This document shows positions 33,988-43,446 of a stretch of DNA of 44,435 bases, in pieces. This DNA comes from an uncultured Opitutia bacterium (GTDB lineage Bacteria; Verrucomicrobiota; Verrucomicrobiia; Opitutales; Opitutaceae). Position numbers and translations under genes: made by a program. Location of the stretch: positions 1 through 44,435 of the forward strand of contig CAIKHO010000009.1 in NCBI GenBank assembly GCA_903827245.1, in the 5' to 3' direction. Under the pieces are notes generated by a model. It had not been told where the DNA came from. It did no database searches and worked only from the letters and a program-made list of their open reading frames with translations. Position 1 is the first letter of the stretch. Each line of letters opens with the position of its first letter.

Positions 33988-34107
33988 TAGGGCGTGGACT
34001 TCCACCTTCGCCGAGGCTACCGTGGACAGGCCGTCCGCGCCGGGCTTAAGAACAAATTCCCGACTCAAAGGACATTCCCGGCGGTGACGGAGTCACCGCC
34101 CTACCGG
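33988..34107. repeat. Inverted repeat between regulator and panC
   Basis: GTAGGGCGTGGACTTCCACC near 33989 and GGCGGTGACGGAGTCACCGC near 34080 (ending CCCTACCGG) are imperfectly complementary. Probable transcript end for the two convergent genes. Confidence 0.55.
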
Positions 34108-34115
34108 TTCGGGCC

Positions 34116-34958
34116 TCATAGCACCAAATTGTCAACCAGCCGCACCTCGTCGACCCACACGGCGATCATGAGCAGGCTCTTTCCCGGCACGATCTCGCGC
34201 ATCGCCTCCATCGTGACGCTGTCGACGATCGAAACATAGATCACGCGCACGCGGCGGCGCTGGCCGATGATGTGCGTCACCTCCGCAATGAGCCGGTCCG
34301 TGCTGCGGACGCCGGAGTCCACCATCTCCTTCGCCTTGGCCAGCGCCTGCTGGACCACCGTGGCCTCTTGCCGCTGGCTGGCGGTGAGCCCGCGGGTTCG
34401 CACCCCGCAGGCGAGTCCATCGGCCTCCCGCACCGTCGGGACGAGCACCACGTCCACGCCAAACTGCAGGTCGGCGATCATCTTCCGCGCCACCGCGGCC
34501 TGCTGCACGTCCTTCTGCCCCATCACGAGGCAGTCGGGCCGGACGATATTCATCAGTTTCGCCAGGATCGTCGTCACCCCGCGGAAATGCGAGGGGCGCG
34601 AAACCCCGCACAGCGGCTTCGAATAGGCCTCCTCCGTCACGTAGCTGGAGTAGCCCCGGGGATAGATTTCCTCGACCGTCGGCAGGAACACCACGTCAAC
34701 CTGGGCATCCGTGCAGACCCCGAGATCGGCCTCAGGCGTGCGCGGATAGGAGGCGACGTCCTCGCTGGGACCGAACTGAAGCGGGTTCACAAAAATCGAC
34801 ACCACGACGGCATCGGCGGATTTTCTGGCCTCCTGGATGAGGGCGGCATGGCCGGCGTGGAGCGCGCCCATGGTCGGCACGAGGGCGATCCGCCCGCCCT
34901 TGGCCCGGAGTTCGCGGGCGATCTGCCGCATCTCGGAAACAGTCGCGATTTTTTGCAT
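34116..34958 (-). CDS. panC: Pantoate-beta-alanine ligase (pantothenate synthetase)
   Basis: A 280-residue ATP-dependent ligase that joins pantoate and beta-alanine for CoA synthesis. The HIGH-like motif PTMGALHAGH is present. Two usual motifs are altered: GEKDYQQ reads GQKDVQQ, and the KMSKS-like stretch after DGLA, usually (M/L)SSRN, reads CGVRT. Overall length and the remaining motifs (SIFVNPLQFGP, RGVTTILAKL) are normal, so it is probably a true homologue, but activity should not be taken for granted. It is a single gene. Confidence 0.88.
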   Translation of the reverse strand: MQKIATVSEMRQIARELRAKGGRIALVPTMGALHAGHAALIQEARKSADAVVVSIFVNPLQFGPSEDVASYPRTPEADLGVCTDAQVDVVFLPTVEEIYPRGYSSYVTEEAYSKPLCGVSRPSHFRGVTTILAKLMNIVRPDCLVMGQKDVQQAAVARKMIADLQFGVDVVLVPTVREADGLACGVRTRGLTASQRQEATVVQQALAKAKEMVDSGVRSTDRLIAEVTHIIGQRRRVRVIYVSIVDSVTMEAMREIVPGKSLLMIAVWVDEVRLVDNLVL

Positions 34959-35176
34959 GGGGTGCAGCGACGCGGGTCAACGTCGGGCTTGAACTAAGCC
35001 AGCCGGCCCGGCTCACTTCAAGATTTACGTCGTAAATTGTCCTTAAAGAAACCCTCGCTTCGCCTCAGCTCCGCTGAGGACGAACCCGCCACAGCCCAAC
35101 GGGCGACGGCGGGTCTTTCGCTCCGCAATTCTCCACAGCGCCATTTCCCTCCTCATTTTCTCCTGACCTTACGCCC

Positions 35177-36400
35177 ATGATCCGCATCAACGAAAACTAC
35201 ACCAAGCTCAAGGCTTCCTACCTCTTCAGCGACATCGCCAAGCGCGTCACCGCGTTCCAGCAGGCGAACCCGTCCAAGCCGGTCATCCGCCTGGGCATCG
35301 GCGACGTGACCGAGCCGCTGCCGCCTGTCTGCATCGAGGCGCTGCATGCCGCCACGGATGAGATGGCGAACCGTGCCACCTTCAAGGGCTACGGCCCCGA
35401 GCAGGGCTATGCCTTCCTCCGCGAGGCCATCGCCCAGCATGACTACGCGGCGCGGGGCTGCGCGATCGAGGCGGACGAGATCTTCGTCTCGGATGGCGCG
35501 AAGTGCGACTGCGGCAACATCCAGGAGATCTTCGCGACCGACATCCGCCTCGCCATTCCCGACCCGGTCTACCCGGTCTACGTCGACACCAACGTCATGG
35601 CCGGCCGCACCAGTGCGAACGTCAACGGCCGCTACGAGGGCATCACCTACCTCGAGAGCACCCCCGCCAACGGCTACGTGCCCGCCGTGCCCTCGGTCGC
35701 CACCGACCTGATCTACCTCTGCTTCCCGAACAACCCCACCGGTGCCGTCGCCACCAAGGCCCAGCTTACCGCGTGGGTGGAGTATGCGAAAAAGAACAAG
35801 GCCATCATCCTGTTCGACTCCGCCTACGAGGCCTACATCCGCGATCCGGCTATCCCCCACTCCATCTACGAGATTCCCGGCGCGCGGGATGTCGCGATCG
35901 AGTTCCGCAGCTTCTCGAAGACCGCCGGCTTCACCGGCACGCGCTGCGCCTACACCGTCGTGCCGAAGACGCTCATGGCGGCCGACGCCGCTGGCAACCC
36001 GACCCCCGTGTACGCACTCTGGAACCGCCGCCACACGACCAAGTTCAACGGCGTCGCCTATCCCATCCAGAAGGCCGCCGCCGCCATCTTCACCGCCGCC
36101 GGGCAGAAGCAGGTGAAGGACATGACGGACTTCTACCTCGGCAACGCCGCGCTCATCCGCGCCGCCATCACCAAGCTCGGCTTCTCCTGCATCGGCGGGG
36201 ACAACGCCCCCTACATCTGGATCAACACGGGCCGCGACTCGTGGGAGTTCTTCGACTTGCTGCTGAGCAAGGCCAACGTCGTCTGCACGCCCGGCGCCGG
36301 CTTCGGCAAGTGCGGCGAGGGCCACGTGCGCATCAGCGCGTTCAACAGCCGCGAGAACGTCGTGACCGCACTCGACCGCATTGCCGCCGCGCTGAAGTAG
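35177..36400 (+). CDS. dapL: LL-diaminopimelate aminotransferase
   Basis: A 407-residue class I aminotransferase that makes LL-diaminopimelate from tetrahydrodipicolinate in one step, for lysine and peptidoglycan synthesis. The PLP lysine is K248 in [12 protein letters not shown]. DapL-type features are an N-terminal [29 protein letters not shown] and FPNNPTGA. This route is known in Verrucomicrobiota, Chlamydiae and plants, which supports the taxonomic guess. It is a single gene. Confidence 0.95.
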   Translation: MIRINENYTKLKASYLFSDIAKRVTAFQQANPSKPVIRLGIGDVTEPLPPVCIEALHAATDEMANRATFKGYGPEQGYAFLREAIAQHDYAARGCAIEADEIFVSDGAKCDCGNIQEIFATDIRLAIPDPVYPVYVDTNVMAGRTSANVNGRYEGITYLESTPANGYVPAVPSVATDLIYLCFPNNPTGAVATKAQLTAWVEYAKKNKAIILFDSAYEAYIRDPAIPHSIYEIPGARDVAIEFRSFSKTAGFTGTRCAYTVVPKTLMAADAAGNPTPVYALWNRRHTTKFNGVAYPIQKAAAAIFTAAGQKQVKDMTDFYLGNAALIRAAITKLGFSCIGGDNAPYIWINTGRDSWEFFDLLLSKANVVCTPGAGFGKCGEGHVRISAFNSRENVVTALDRIAAALK

Positions 36401-36481
36401 GCGCGGTTTGCGTAGGGGCGTTCCTCGCGGACGCCCGATTCGCGGTCGTGAAACCGGGCGTCGTCAAGCAACGCCACTACA

Positions 36482-37126
36482 CTATTTCTTGTCCGGCACG
36501 GCCGCCAGCACCGCGTCGCCCAAGTCGGCCGCCGCGCCGCTCAGCATCTGCGCGAGCGCCCCATAGTCCTTGCCATCCCACGCCGTTTCCCTGGCGGTGA
36601 AACTGCCATGGGCGGCGACCTCGGGCAGGGCCCCCGCTTTGTACACGTCGAACTCGGCCGCAAAACGCACCGTGCCCTTTGCCCCGCGGGTTTCCCCCTC
36701 GCAATGCACCAGCCGGATCACGACTTCGTAATCGTGGGCCGTCTCGCGCGATTCCAGGCCGTAAACCCCGGTCAGCGTCGCCAGCCGGGCGCGCAGCACG
36801 CGCCCGACTCCGAGGTCGAGCGGCTCCGCCCAGCGCACTTCGTCGATGAACTTCAATTCGTTCTGCCCGAGTCGCGTGACGAACGGCTTGTTCTGCAGAT
36901 AGGCCGGCACCTCGACCCGGCGGATCATCAGTCGTGGCGCGGGCGCAATCGGCGCGGACGGTGCAGCGTCCGGGGCCGAGAGCGCATAATAGTGGATCGG
37001 GTCGACCTGGGCCGGCTGGATCGGCAGCAGCGAACAACCCGCCACCAGGAAGGCGGCGGCCAGCGACAGCAGGGCCGGACCGCGGGTGACTGCAGCGTTC
37101 AGGGAAAAATGGGCGTCCGTTTTCAT
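36482..37126 (-). CDS. ABC-type transport auxiliary lipoprotein
   Basis: A 214-residue periplasmic lipoprotein with a signal peptide ending in the lipobox LVAGC (lipidated C31). The rest resembles the ABC_trans_aux/PqiC group: HYYALSAPDA near the N-terminus, RLMIRRVEVPAYLQNKPFVT and a C-terminal amphipathic helix. It would anchor or cap the MCE-protein channel. It is the last gene of the Mla-type unit, 19 bases after the MCE gene. Confidence 0.82.
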   Translation of the reverse strand: MKTDAHFSLNAAVTRGPALLSLAAAFLVAGCSLLPIQPAQVDPIHYYALSAPDAAPSAPIAPAPRLMIRRVEVPAYLQNKPFVTRLGQNELKFIDEVRWAEPLDLGVGRVLRARLATLTGVYGLESRETAHDYEVVIRLVHCEGETRGAKGTVRFAAEFDVYKAGALPEVAAHGSFTARETAWDGKDYGALAQMLSGAAADLGDAVLAAVPDKK

Positions 37127-37145
37127 GTCATCGGTCCGGTTCGAT

Positions 37146-38147
37146 TCATTCGGGCCGCTTCTTGCCCACGAGCAGCGCGTTGGGATTGCGTTCGAGGAAA
37201 TCCGCCAGCTGCTGCACCGCGGCGGCCGCGGCCGCCACTTGGCGCAGCGCGGTCGTCACCTCGTCGTTCAGCCCGTGCTGGGCCTGGATGAAGTTCTGCG
37301 CGGAGGCCGCCGCGCCGCTGAATGATTTCATCGCGGCCTCCGCCTCCTTCAGCGTCGCCTGCAGCCGCTCGCCACCGGTGTCCACCTGGGTGTCCAACTT
37401 GGCCAGCGTCACGCGCAGGGCGACGGCCGCATCATCCAGGTGCACAAAGGTCGACTTGATTTCGGGCGAGTTCGCCAGCCCGTCAATCGCCGCGCCGGTT
37501 TTCTGCCATTGCGCGACGAGCCCCTTGAGGTCGATGCCGTCGAGCTGGCGATGGGCGTCGGTCAGCACCTGCTGCGCCTGGCGGCCGAGGCCCTCGAAAT
37601 CGACCTTCTTGATGTCGTTCAGGATCCCCGTGAGGTTGGTCTGGAACTCGGAGATGGCCGAGGGCACGTAGGGCACCACCAGGTATTTCGGGTCGCTGAT
37701 CCGGCTGTCCGCCGGGTAATCCTTCACGCTGAGGAAATCGAGCTCCACGAACAGCAGGCCCGTCGCGAGCCCCTGCACGCCGAGCTGGGCGCGCAGCCCG
37801 CGGTCCACGAGCGTCTGCAGCTCGGCGCGGTCGGTGACATCGATGGGCGTGCCGCTCGTATCCGTGACCTTGTTCTTGCTGAATTCGCACAGCACCGCGA
37901 CGACCGAGCGGTTGGTCTTCTCGTCGTAGCGCACGTTGAGGTCGGCCACGCGGCCCACGGGCACGCCGCGCAGCTTGACCGGCGCGCCGAGCGTGAGGCC
38001 GTGCACCGACTCGTCGAAATAAACCACGAACCGCTGCGGCTTGGTGAAAATATGCACTCCGCCGAAGGTCAGGATCGCGATGATCGCCAGCGCGAACGCC
38101 CCGATCACAAACATGCCGACAATGGCTGGGCTGACCTTGGTTTTCAC
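37146..38147 (-). CDS. MCE-domain lipid transport protein (MlaD-like)
   Basis: A 333-residue inner-membrane-anchored periplasmic protein with one N-terminal helix (about 9-30) and an MCE domain at about 38-115 (FVVYFDESVHGLTLGAPVKL, GVPVGRV). A long helical C-terminal region (about 170-333) follows and may form a tube or needle as in longer MCE proteins. It binds phospholipids as part of the transporter with the upstream ATPase and permease. Confidence 0.9.
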   Translation of the reverse strand: MKTKVSPAIVGMFVIGAFALAIIAILTFGGVHIFTKPQRFVVYFDESVHGLTLGAPVKLRGVPVGRVADLNVRYDEKTNRSVVAVLCEFSKNKVTDTSGTPIDVTDRAELQTLVDRGLRAQLGVQGLATGLLFVELDFLSVKDYPADSRISDPKYLVVPYVPSAISEFQTNLTGILNDIKKVDFEGLGRQAQQVLTDAHRQLDGIDLKGLVAQWQKTGAAIDGLANSPEIKSTFVHLDDAAVALRVTLAKLDTQVDTGGERLQATLKEAEAAMKSFSGAAASAQNFIQAQHGLNDEVTTALRQVAAAAAAVQQLADFLERNPNALLVGKKRPE

Positions 38148-38184
38148 TGGGATGGGGTTTTAGACAGAATGGATGGAATGGACA

Positions 38185-38222
38185 GGCCCAAAGTGGGCCG
38201 GGTCAAAGACCCGCCCTACCGT
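38185..38222. repeat. Short inverted repeats between the ATPase and MCE genes
   Basis: GGCCCAAAGTGGGCC and GGGTCAAAGACCC are adjacent hairpins followed by GCCCTACC. They lie within the transporter operon. Confidence 0.6.
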
Positions 38223-38247
38223 GATTCCGTAAATTTTGTTCATGCTG

Positions 38248-39024
38248 TCAAAGCGGCTTGTCCTCCCGGCGCAGGAACTCCGACACGCGCGGGTCGCGGC
38301 TGTTCGCCGCCAGGTCGCGCGGCCGGCCTTCCGCGATGATGCCCTGCTGGGCGCTGTCGAGCATGATCACGCGGTCGGCGATGCTGAAGATCGAGGCGAG
38401 CTCGTGCGACACCACCACGATGGTGGTGCCGAAATTCTCGCGGACCTGCAGGATCAGTTCGTCGAGCTTGCGCGAGGTCACCGGGTCGAGGCCCGCCGAC
38501 GGCTCGTCGAAAAAAACGATCGCCGGGTCAAGCGCGAGGGCGCGCGCAAGTCCCGCGCGCTTTTTCATGCCGCCGCTGATCTCCGCGGGAAAGTAATCCT
38601 CGAATCCGCCCAGCCCGACCTGCCCGAGCTTCAGGGCCGCCACCTCGTCGATCTCCGCGCTGGAGAGCGAGGTGTACTCCTCGAGCGGCAACGCCACGTT
38701 CTGCCGCAGCGTGAGCGAGCTCCAGAGGGCGCCGCTCTGGAACAGCATCCCGAAGGTCTTCAGCATCCCGCGCCGCGCCACCGGGTCCGCGTCGGTGAAG
38801 GACCGCCCGAGAAACTTCACCGTGCCCGCCGTCGGCGTGTTCAGGCCCACGAGGTGGCGGAGGAGCGTGCTCTTGCCGCAGCCGGAGCCGCCGATGATGA
38901 AGAAAATCTCCCCGCGCCGGACGGTGAACGAGACGTTCTTCAGCACGACCTTGCCGTTATAGCCGCACTCGAGGTTGTTCACCTCGATGGCCGGCGCCGG
39001 ATCGGAAGGGGTGGCGTCGTTCAT
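38248..39024 (-). CDS. ABC transporter ATPase (MlaF-like)
   Basis: A 258-residue ATP-binding subunit. Walker A is GGSGCGKST, signature ISGGMKKRAGLARAL, Walker B IVFFDEPSAGLDP, and the switch histidine lies in VVSHELASI. MKKR after the signature is typical of the MlaF/MKL lipid-transport branch. It starts at ATG four bases after the permease stop. Confidence 0.93.
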   Translation of the reverse strand: MNDATPSDPAPAIEVNNLECGYNGKVVLKNVSFTVRRGEIFFIIGGSGCGKSTLLRHLVGLNTPTAGTVKFLGRSFTDADPVARRGMLKTFGMLFQSGALWSSLTLRQNVALPLEEYTSLSSAEIDEVAALKLGQVGLGGFEDYFPAEISGGMKKRAGLARALALDPAIVFFDEPSAGLDPVTSRKLDELILQVRENFGTTIVVVSHELASIFSIADRVIMLDSAQQGIIAEGRPRDLAANSRDPRVSEFLRREDKPL

Positions 39025-39028
39025 GGCT

Positions 39029-40156
39029 TCAGATTCCCAGCGCGTTGAAGAGCACCGCAAAAATCGCGTCGGCGACGATCATGAGCAGGATGGCCGTGAC
39101 GACCGCCGAGGTCGCCGCACGGCCCACGCCCGCCGCGCTGCGCTCGGCCTGAAGGCCCCTGAGGCAGCCCGACAGGCCGACGATCAACCCGAAGGCCACG
39201 GCCTTGATCACGCCCGCGGAGACGTCGGTGAGGTCCACCGTCGCCAGCATTTCCGCCCAGAAGGCCGTCGGCGGGATCGCCAGGAGCCCGTACGCCACGC
39301 TCATGCCGCCGAGGATGCCGAGCGCGTTCGCATAGAGCGCCAGGAGCGGCATCATCACGGCCAGCGCCAGCAACCGCGGCAGGACGAGAAACTGCACCGC
39401 CGGGATACCCAGCGTCTCGAGGGCGTCGATCTCCTCGTTCGCCTTCATGTTGCCCAGCGTCGCCGCAAATGCCGCGCCCGTGCGCCCGGCCAGCACCACC
39501 GCCGTCATCACCGCGCCCATCTCCCGCACCATCGAGAGGCCGATCAGGTCCGCCAGGTAGATGTCGCCGCCGTACTGCCGCAGCACGATCGCCCCGGTAT
39601 AGGCCAGCGTGACCCCGACGAGCAGGCTGACAAGGCTCACGATCGGCAGCGCCATCGCGCCGCACTGCTGCATTTCCTCGATGCAGTCGCGCCAGCGGAA
39701 CCGCCGCGGGCTCCGCACCAGCTGCACCGTGCTCAGCACGCAATCGCCGACGAAGTGGGAGATCTCCCGGGCCTTCACCAGCGTGTCCAGCGTCGCCCGC
39801 CCGACGCTGTTGAGGAAACTCTCCGACCGGTCGAAGGGCACGCTCGTCTCGTGCGACGCCGTCATCTGCGCCAGCAACGCGCGGATTTTTTCGGGCAGGG
39901 GGGAGACATCGCAATAGGCCCCGCACACGCGGCACCACTCTTGCACGGCAAAGAGGTAGAGCAGCAGCGAGGTGTCCCACACCTCGACCGCCTCCAGGCG
40001 CAGCCGCACCCGCGCGGGAGTCCGCCCGCCCAGCAGGTCCGGCCACGACGGCTGCGGCTCGGTGATCCGCCAGGCGCCCGCCAGCGTCACCTCGAGCGTG
40101 TCGCCGTCGACCGTGGCCGACGCGCGCGCGTTCCGGGTCTCGGGTTTGGCGGACAT
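39029..40156 (-). CDS. ABC transporter permease with N-terminal STAS domain (MlaE-like)
   Basis: A 375-residue protein. Residues about 10-110 are a STAS-like domain (VDGDTLEVTLAGAWRITEP, VRLRLEAVEVWDTSLLLYLF), and about 150-375 the MlaE permease with five to six membrane segments (LVSLLVGVTLAYTGAIVLRQ, EIDALETLGIPAVQFLVLPR). The fused STAS domain takes the place of a separate MlaB. First gene of the lipid-transport unit; starts at the ATG giving MSAKPETR. It is divergent from the HAD phosphatase. Confidence 0.92.
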   Translation of the reverse strand: MSAKPETRNARASATVDGDTLEVTLAGAWRITEPQPSWPDLLGGRTPARVRLRLEAVEVWDTSLLLYLFAVQEWCRVCGAYCDVSPLPEKIRALLAQMTASHETSVPFDRSESFLNSVGRATLDTLVKAREISHFVGDCVLSTVQLVRSPRRFRWRDCIEEMQQCGAMALPIVSLVSLLVGVTLAYTGAIVLRQYGGDIYLADLIGLSMVREMGAVMTAVVLAGRTGAAFAATLGNMKANEEIDALETLGIPAVQFLVLPRLLALAVMMPLLALYANALGILGGMSVAYGLLAIPPTAFWAEMLATVDLTDVSAGVIKAVAFGLIVGLSGCLRGLQAERSAAGVGRAATSAVVTAILLMIVADAIFAVLFNALGI

Positions 40157-40218
40157 CACGCACACTTCACTCGTGACAGCGCCCGCCGCCAAACCAAATC
40201 TCCACGCCCGCCTCGCCC

Positions 40219-40866
40219 ATGCTCCCTTTCCGCACCTTCCTCTTCGATCTCGACGGCACGCTCGTCGATCATTTCGCCGCGATCCACCGCAGCCACCGCC
40301 ACACGATGATCCAGCTCGGCCTGCCGGCGCCAACCATGGCGGAGGTCCGCGCGGCCGTCGGCGGCGGGCTGGAGAACGCCATCGCCCGCCTCGCCGGCCC
40401 CGCGCTCGTCGCCCGGGCGCTGCCGATTTACCGGGAATACTGGGACCGGACCATGCTCGACGACGTGGCCCTGCTCCCGGGCGCGATGGAATTGCTCGCT
40501 GCGCTTAAGCAGCGCGGCCTCCAGTCCGCGGTCTTCACCAACAAGCACGGCCCCTCCGCCCGTCTGATTTGCACGCACCTCGGCATTGACCGCCTGCTCG
40601 ACGGTGTGTTCGGCGCCATTGACACCCCTTGGTTGAAGCCCGACCGCCGGTTCACCGACTATGTGCTCGCCCAGCTCAAGGCTGACGCGAAAACCACCCT
40701 CTTCGTCGGCGACTCCCCCTACGACATCCAAGCCGCGCACAACGCCGGCCTCCCCTGCTGGTGCGTCAGCACCGGCACCCACACCGCCGCCGAGCTCCAC
40801 GCCGCCGGCGCCGAGGCCGTGTATGCCAGTCTCGCCGAGATCGGCGCAGCGCTCGACATGGTTTGA
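40219..40866 (+). CDS. HAD-superfamily phosphatase, phosphoglycolate-phosphatase-like
   Basis: A 215-residue HAD hydrolase with a helical cap. Motif I FLFDLDGTLVD (nucleophile Asp), motif II VFTNKHG, motif III lysine in WLKPDRR, and motif IV FVGDSPYDIQAA. The cap type and length fit the Gph/PGP-like subgroup, but substrate cannot be told from sequence. It is a single gene, followed by a large inverted repeat. Confidence 0.88.
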   Translation: MLPFRTFLFDLDGTLVDHFAAIHRSHRHTMIQLGLPAPTMAEVRAAVGGGLENAIARLAGPALVARALPIYREYWDRTMLDDVALLPGAMELLAALKQRGLQSAVFTNKHGPSARLICTHLGIDRLLDGVFGAIDTPWLKPDRRFTDYVLAQLKADAKTTLFVGDSPYDIQAAHNAGLPCWCVSTGTHTAAELHAAGAEAVYASLAEIGAALDMV

Positions 40867-40875
40867 AATCGACGC

Positions 40876-41021
40876 GAGGGGAAATCACCAAATTCCAACC
40901 TCCAAGCTCCAGTGAATTTTCAAAAACGGAAAACTCCAAAAGCCGGCGTTAGTGCTTAGCGGGTTGGCTCGATTTGAAGTTTCATTGGAGCTTGGAGGTT
41001 GGAATTTGGTGATTTCCCCTC
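40876..41021. repeat. Large inverted repeat, 41-base arms with one mismatch
   Basis: The arms 40876-40916 (GAGGGGAAATCACCAAATTC...) and 40981-41021 are complementary at 40 of 41 positions by eye, with a 64-base AT-rich loop. It sits between the HAD gene and recD2. The near-identity of the arms suggests recent insertion or ongoing gene conversion. Confidence 0.9.
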
Positions 41022-41040
41022 CGATCCGCCGTCCTTATTC

Positions 41041-43446
41041 GTGTCATCCGTGGTTAATTCCTCCCAGCCATCGGCGACGCTCACCGGCGTAGTCGAGCGC
41101 ATCATTTTCCTCAACGAGGAGAATCACTACACCATCGCGGAGTTCCGCCCGGACCCAGCCTCCGCCAAGGCTTCCACCGGCGCCAAGGCTATGGTGGACA
41201 AGACGGCGGACAAACGTCCGGCCATGGTCACCATCACGGGCGCGCTGCCTGGCGTGGAATGCGGCGAGACCCTGCATCTCTCGGGCGAGTGGACGCGGCA
41301 CGCGCAGCACGGCGATCAATTCAAGGTCGCGGGATTCAAGAGCGAGTTGCCCTCGAGCGTCTACGGCATCCGCAAGTATCTCGGCAGCGGACTCGTGCCG
41401 GGCATCGGCAAGGTCTACGCCAACAAGATCGTCGATGCCTTCGGCACCGAGACCTTCCGCATCCTGAGCGAGGAATCGGCCAAACTGCGCGACGTCCCCG
41501 GCATCGGCCGGAAGCGCGCCGGCGCCATTAAGCTGGCCTGGGATGAGAAGCGCACCGAGCGCGAGCTCTACATCTTTCTCCAGACCTACGGCGTTACGCC
41601 CGGCCAGTGCGTGAAGCTCGTCACGAAATACGGCGCCCAGGCGAGGCAGGTCCTGCTGAACGAGCCCTACCGCGCGGCGCGCGAGATTGACGGCATCGGC
41701 TTCAAGACCGCCGACCGCATCGCCATTAACCTCGGCTTCGCGAACGACGCCCCGCCCCGGCTCGACGCCGGGATCATCTACGCGCTTGAGACGCTGCAGG
41801 AGGAAGGCCACACCGCCTTTCCCGAGGGCGATTTGATCGACCACTCGGCCGCCCAGCTCGAGACCGAGGCAAAGCTCGTCGCCGCGCGGATCGAGGCGCT
41901 CGTGGAAGCCAAGGCGCTGGTACGGCACCGTCCGGTTGTAGCCGGGGTCGCTGACCCCGACCCGGGCTCAGCGAGCCCGGCTACACCCCTGACCGGCTCC
42001 GCCCTCATCCAGCTCCCCCACAACGACCGCGCCGAGCAGAAGATCGCCGCGGCCGTCGCCCGGCTCAACCGCGTCGCCAGCGGTCTCCCGCCGATCAAGG
42101 CCGGCGCTGCCGTCGAGTGGGCCGAGAAAAAAGCCGGCTTTGCGTTTCACGAGCTGCAGCGCGCCGCCGTGAAAAACGCCCTCACGCACAAGCTCACGAT
42201 CCTCACCGGCGGTCCCGGCACGGGCAAGACCACCATCCTCCGCGCGCTCGTCGACATCCTGAAGGCGAAGAAGGCGCGCGTTCATCTCGCCGCCCCCACC
42301 GGCCGCGCCGCGCAGCGCCTGGCCGAGACCACGGGCGGCTTCGCCTCGACGATCCACCGGCTCCTCAAGTACGACCCCGCCGGCGGCGGTTTCGTCGCCA
42401 ACGAATCCTCCCCGCTCGCCACGGATTTCCTCATTCTCGACGAGGCCTCGATGCTCGACACCCGCCTCGCCGCCGCGCTCATGTCCGCCGTCCCGTCCAG
42501 GGCCCACCTCCTTCTCGTCGGCGACACCGACCAGCTCCCCAGCGTCGGCGCCGGCAACGTGTTGAAGGATCTCATCGCCTCCGGCTCTTCACTCTCGACC
42601 CTCGAGTCTCGACCCTCAATCCCTGTCACCCGTCTCTCCGTCATCTACCGCCAGAAGGACCAGAGCGGCATCGTGACGACTGCCCATGCCATCAACGCCG
42701 GCGACCCGTCGCTGCCGCCCGCGGTGAACGACGTCGCCAGCGTGCAGGTGTGGAACGACCTCACGTTTGTCGTCGCCGCCGATGCCGCCGACTGCGTCGA
42801 CAAGGTCATCCAGCTCTGCACGGACTTCATCCCGCGCAAGCTCAAGTGGCCCGATCGCATCCATGATGTGCAGGTCCTCGCGCCCATGCACAAGGGCGTC
42901 GCCGGCGTGGCCAACTTCAACACCCAGCTGCAGGGCGCGTTGAATTCCGCGGCGGCCGATCGCGAGGCCGCGCCGTCGCCCAAACCCTGGACCAAGGCCC
43001 GGCCGGCTCCCGCCCTCAAGACGATTTCCGGCGAGTTCCGCGCGGGCGACAAGGTCATCCAGCTGCGCAACAACTATGACAAGAACCTCTTCAACGGCGA
43101 CATCGGCACCGTGACCGCGGTGCACGCCGCCGCCGGAACGCTCGACGCCGAGTTCGACGGCGAGCGGCACGCGTTCGGCCGCGGGGACTTCGGCGACCTC
43201 GCCCTCGCCTACTGCATCAGCATCCACAAGTCGCAGGGCAGCGAATATCCCGTGGTCATCATCCCGCTGCTCAAGGCCCACTTCATGATGCTGCAGCGCA
43301 ACCTGCTCTACACCGCGATCACGCGGGGCCGGAAAAAAGTCTTCCTCGTCGGCGAGCCCGCCGCCTACGCCATGGCCGTGCGCAACAGCGAATCGAAACT
43401 CCGTTGCACCCATCTGCAGGAGAAAATCCTTTCCGCGCGGCCGTAG
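41041..43446 (+). CDS. recD2: ATP-dependent DNA helicase, RecD2 family
   Basis: About 801 residues; superfamily 1B 5'-3' helicase. N-terminal OB-like region, helix-hairpin-helix (VPGIGRKRAGAIKLAWDEK), Walker A LTGGPGTGKTT (lysine about 396), ATP-site FLILDEASMLD, LLVGDTDQLPSVGAG, and C-terminal SIHKSQGSEYPVV and YTAITRGRKKVFLVG. No RecB/RecC partner is nearby, as expected for RecD2. The start is uncertain: GTG at 41041 or 41050 fit; the ATG at 40999 is inside the large repeat. Three in-frame insert-like segments (about residues 40-60, 299-316 and 516-529) are encoded by repeat-like DNA. Confidence 0.9.
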   Translation: MSSVVNSSQPSATLTGVVERIIFLNEENHYTIAEFRPDPASAKASTGAKAMVDKTADKRPAMVTITGALPGVECGETLHLSGEWTRHAQHGDQFKVAGFKSELPSSVYGIRKYLGSGLVPGIGKVYANKIVDAFGTETFRILSEESAKLRDVPGIGRKRAGAIKLAWDEKRTERELYIFLQTYGVTPGQCVKLVTKYGAQARQVLLNEPYRAAREIDGIGFKTADRIAINLGFANDAPPRLDAGIIYALETLQEEGHTAFPEGDLIDHSAAQLETEAKLVAARIEALVEAKALVRHRPVVAGVADPDPGSASPATPLTGSALIQLPHNDRAEQKIAAAVARLNRVASGLPPIKAGAAVEWAEKKAGFAFHELQRAAVKNALTHKLTILTGGPGTGKTTILRALVDILKAKKARVHLAAPTGRAAQRLAETTGGFASTIHRLLKYDPAGGGFVANESSPLATDFLILDEASMLDTRLAAALMSAVPSRAHLLLVGDTDQLPSVGAGNVLKDLIASGSSLSTLESRPSIPVTRLSVIYRQKDQSGIVTTAHAINAGDPSLPPAVNDVASVQVWNDLTFVVAADAADCVDKVIQLCTDFIPRKLKWPDRIHDVQVLAPMHKGVAGVANFNTQLQGALNSAAADREAAPSPKPWTKARPAPALKTISGEFRAGDKVIQLRNNYDKNLFNGDIGTVTAVHAAAGTLDAEFDGERHAFGRGDFGDLALAYCISIHKSQGSEYPVVIIPLLKAHFMMLQRNLLYTAITRGRKKVFLVGEPAAYAMAVRNSESKLRCTHLQEKILSARP
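41937..41985. repeat. Hairpin repeat inside the recD2 coding sequence
   Basis: TGTAGCCGGGGTCGCTGACC and its near complement ...GCGAGCCCGGCTACA form an inverted repeat of about 49 bases within recD2. It is read in frame as VAGVADPDPGSASPAT. Its layout is that of the intergenic hairpins of this genome. Confidence 0.8.
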
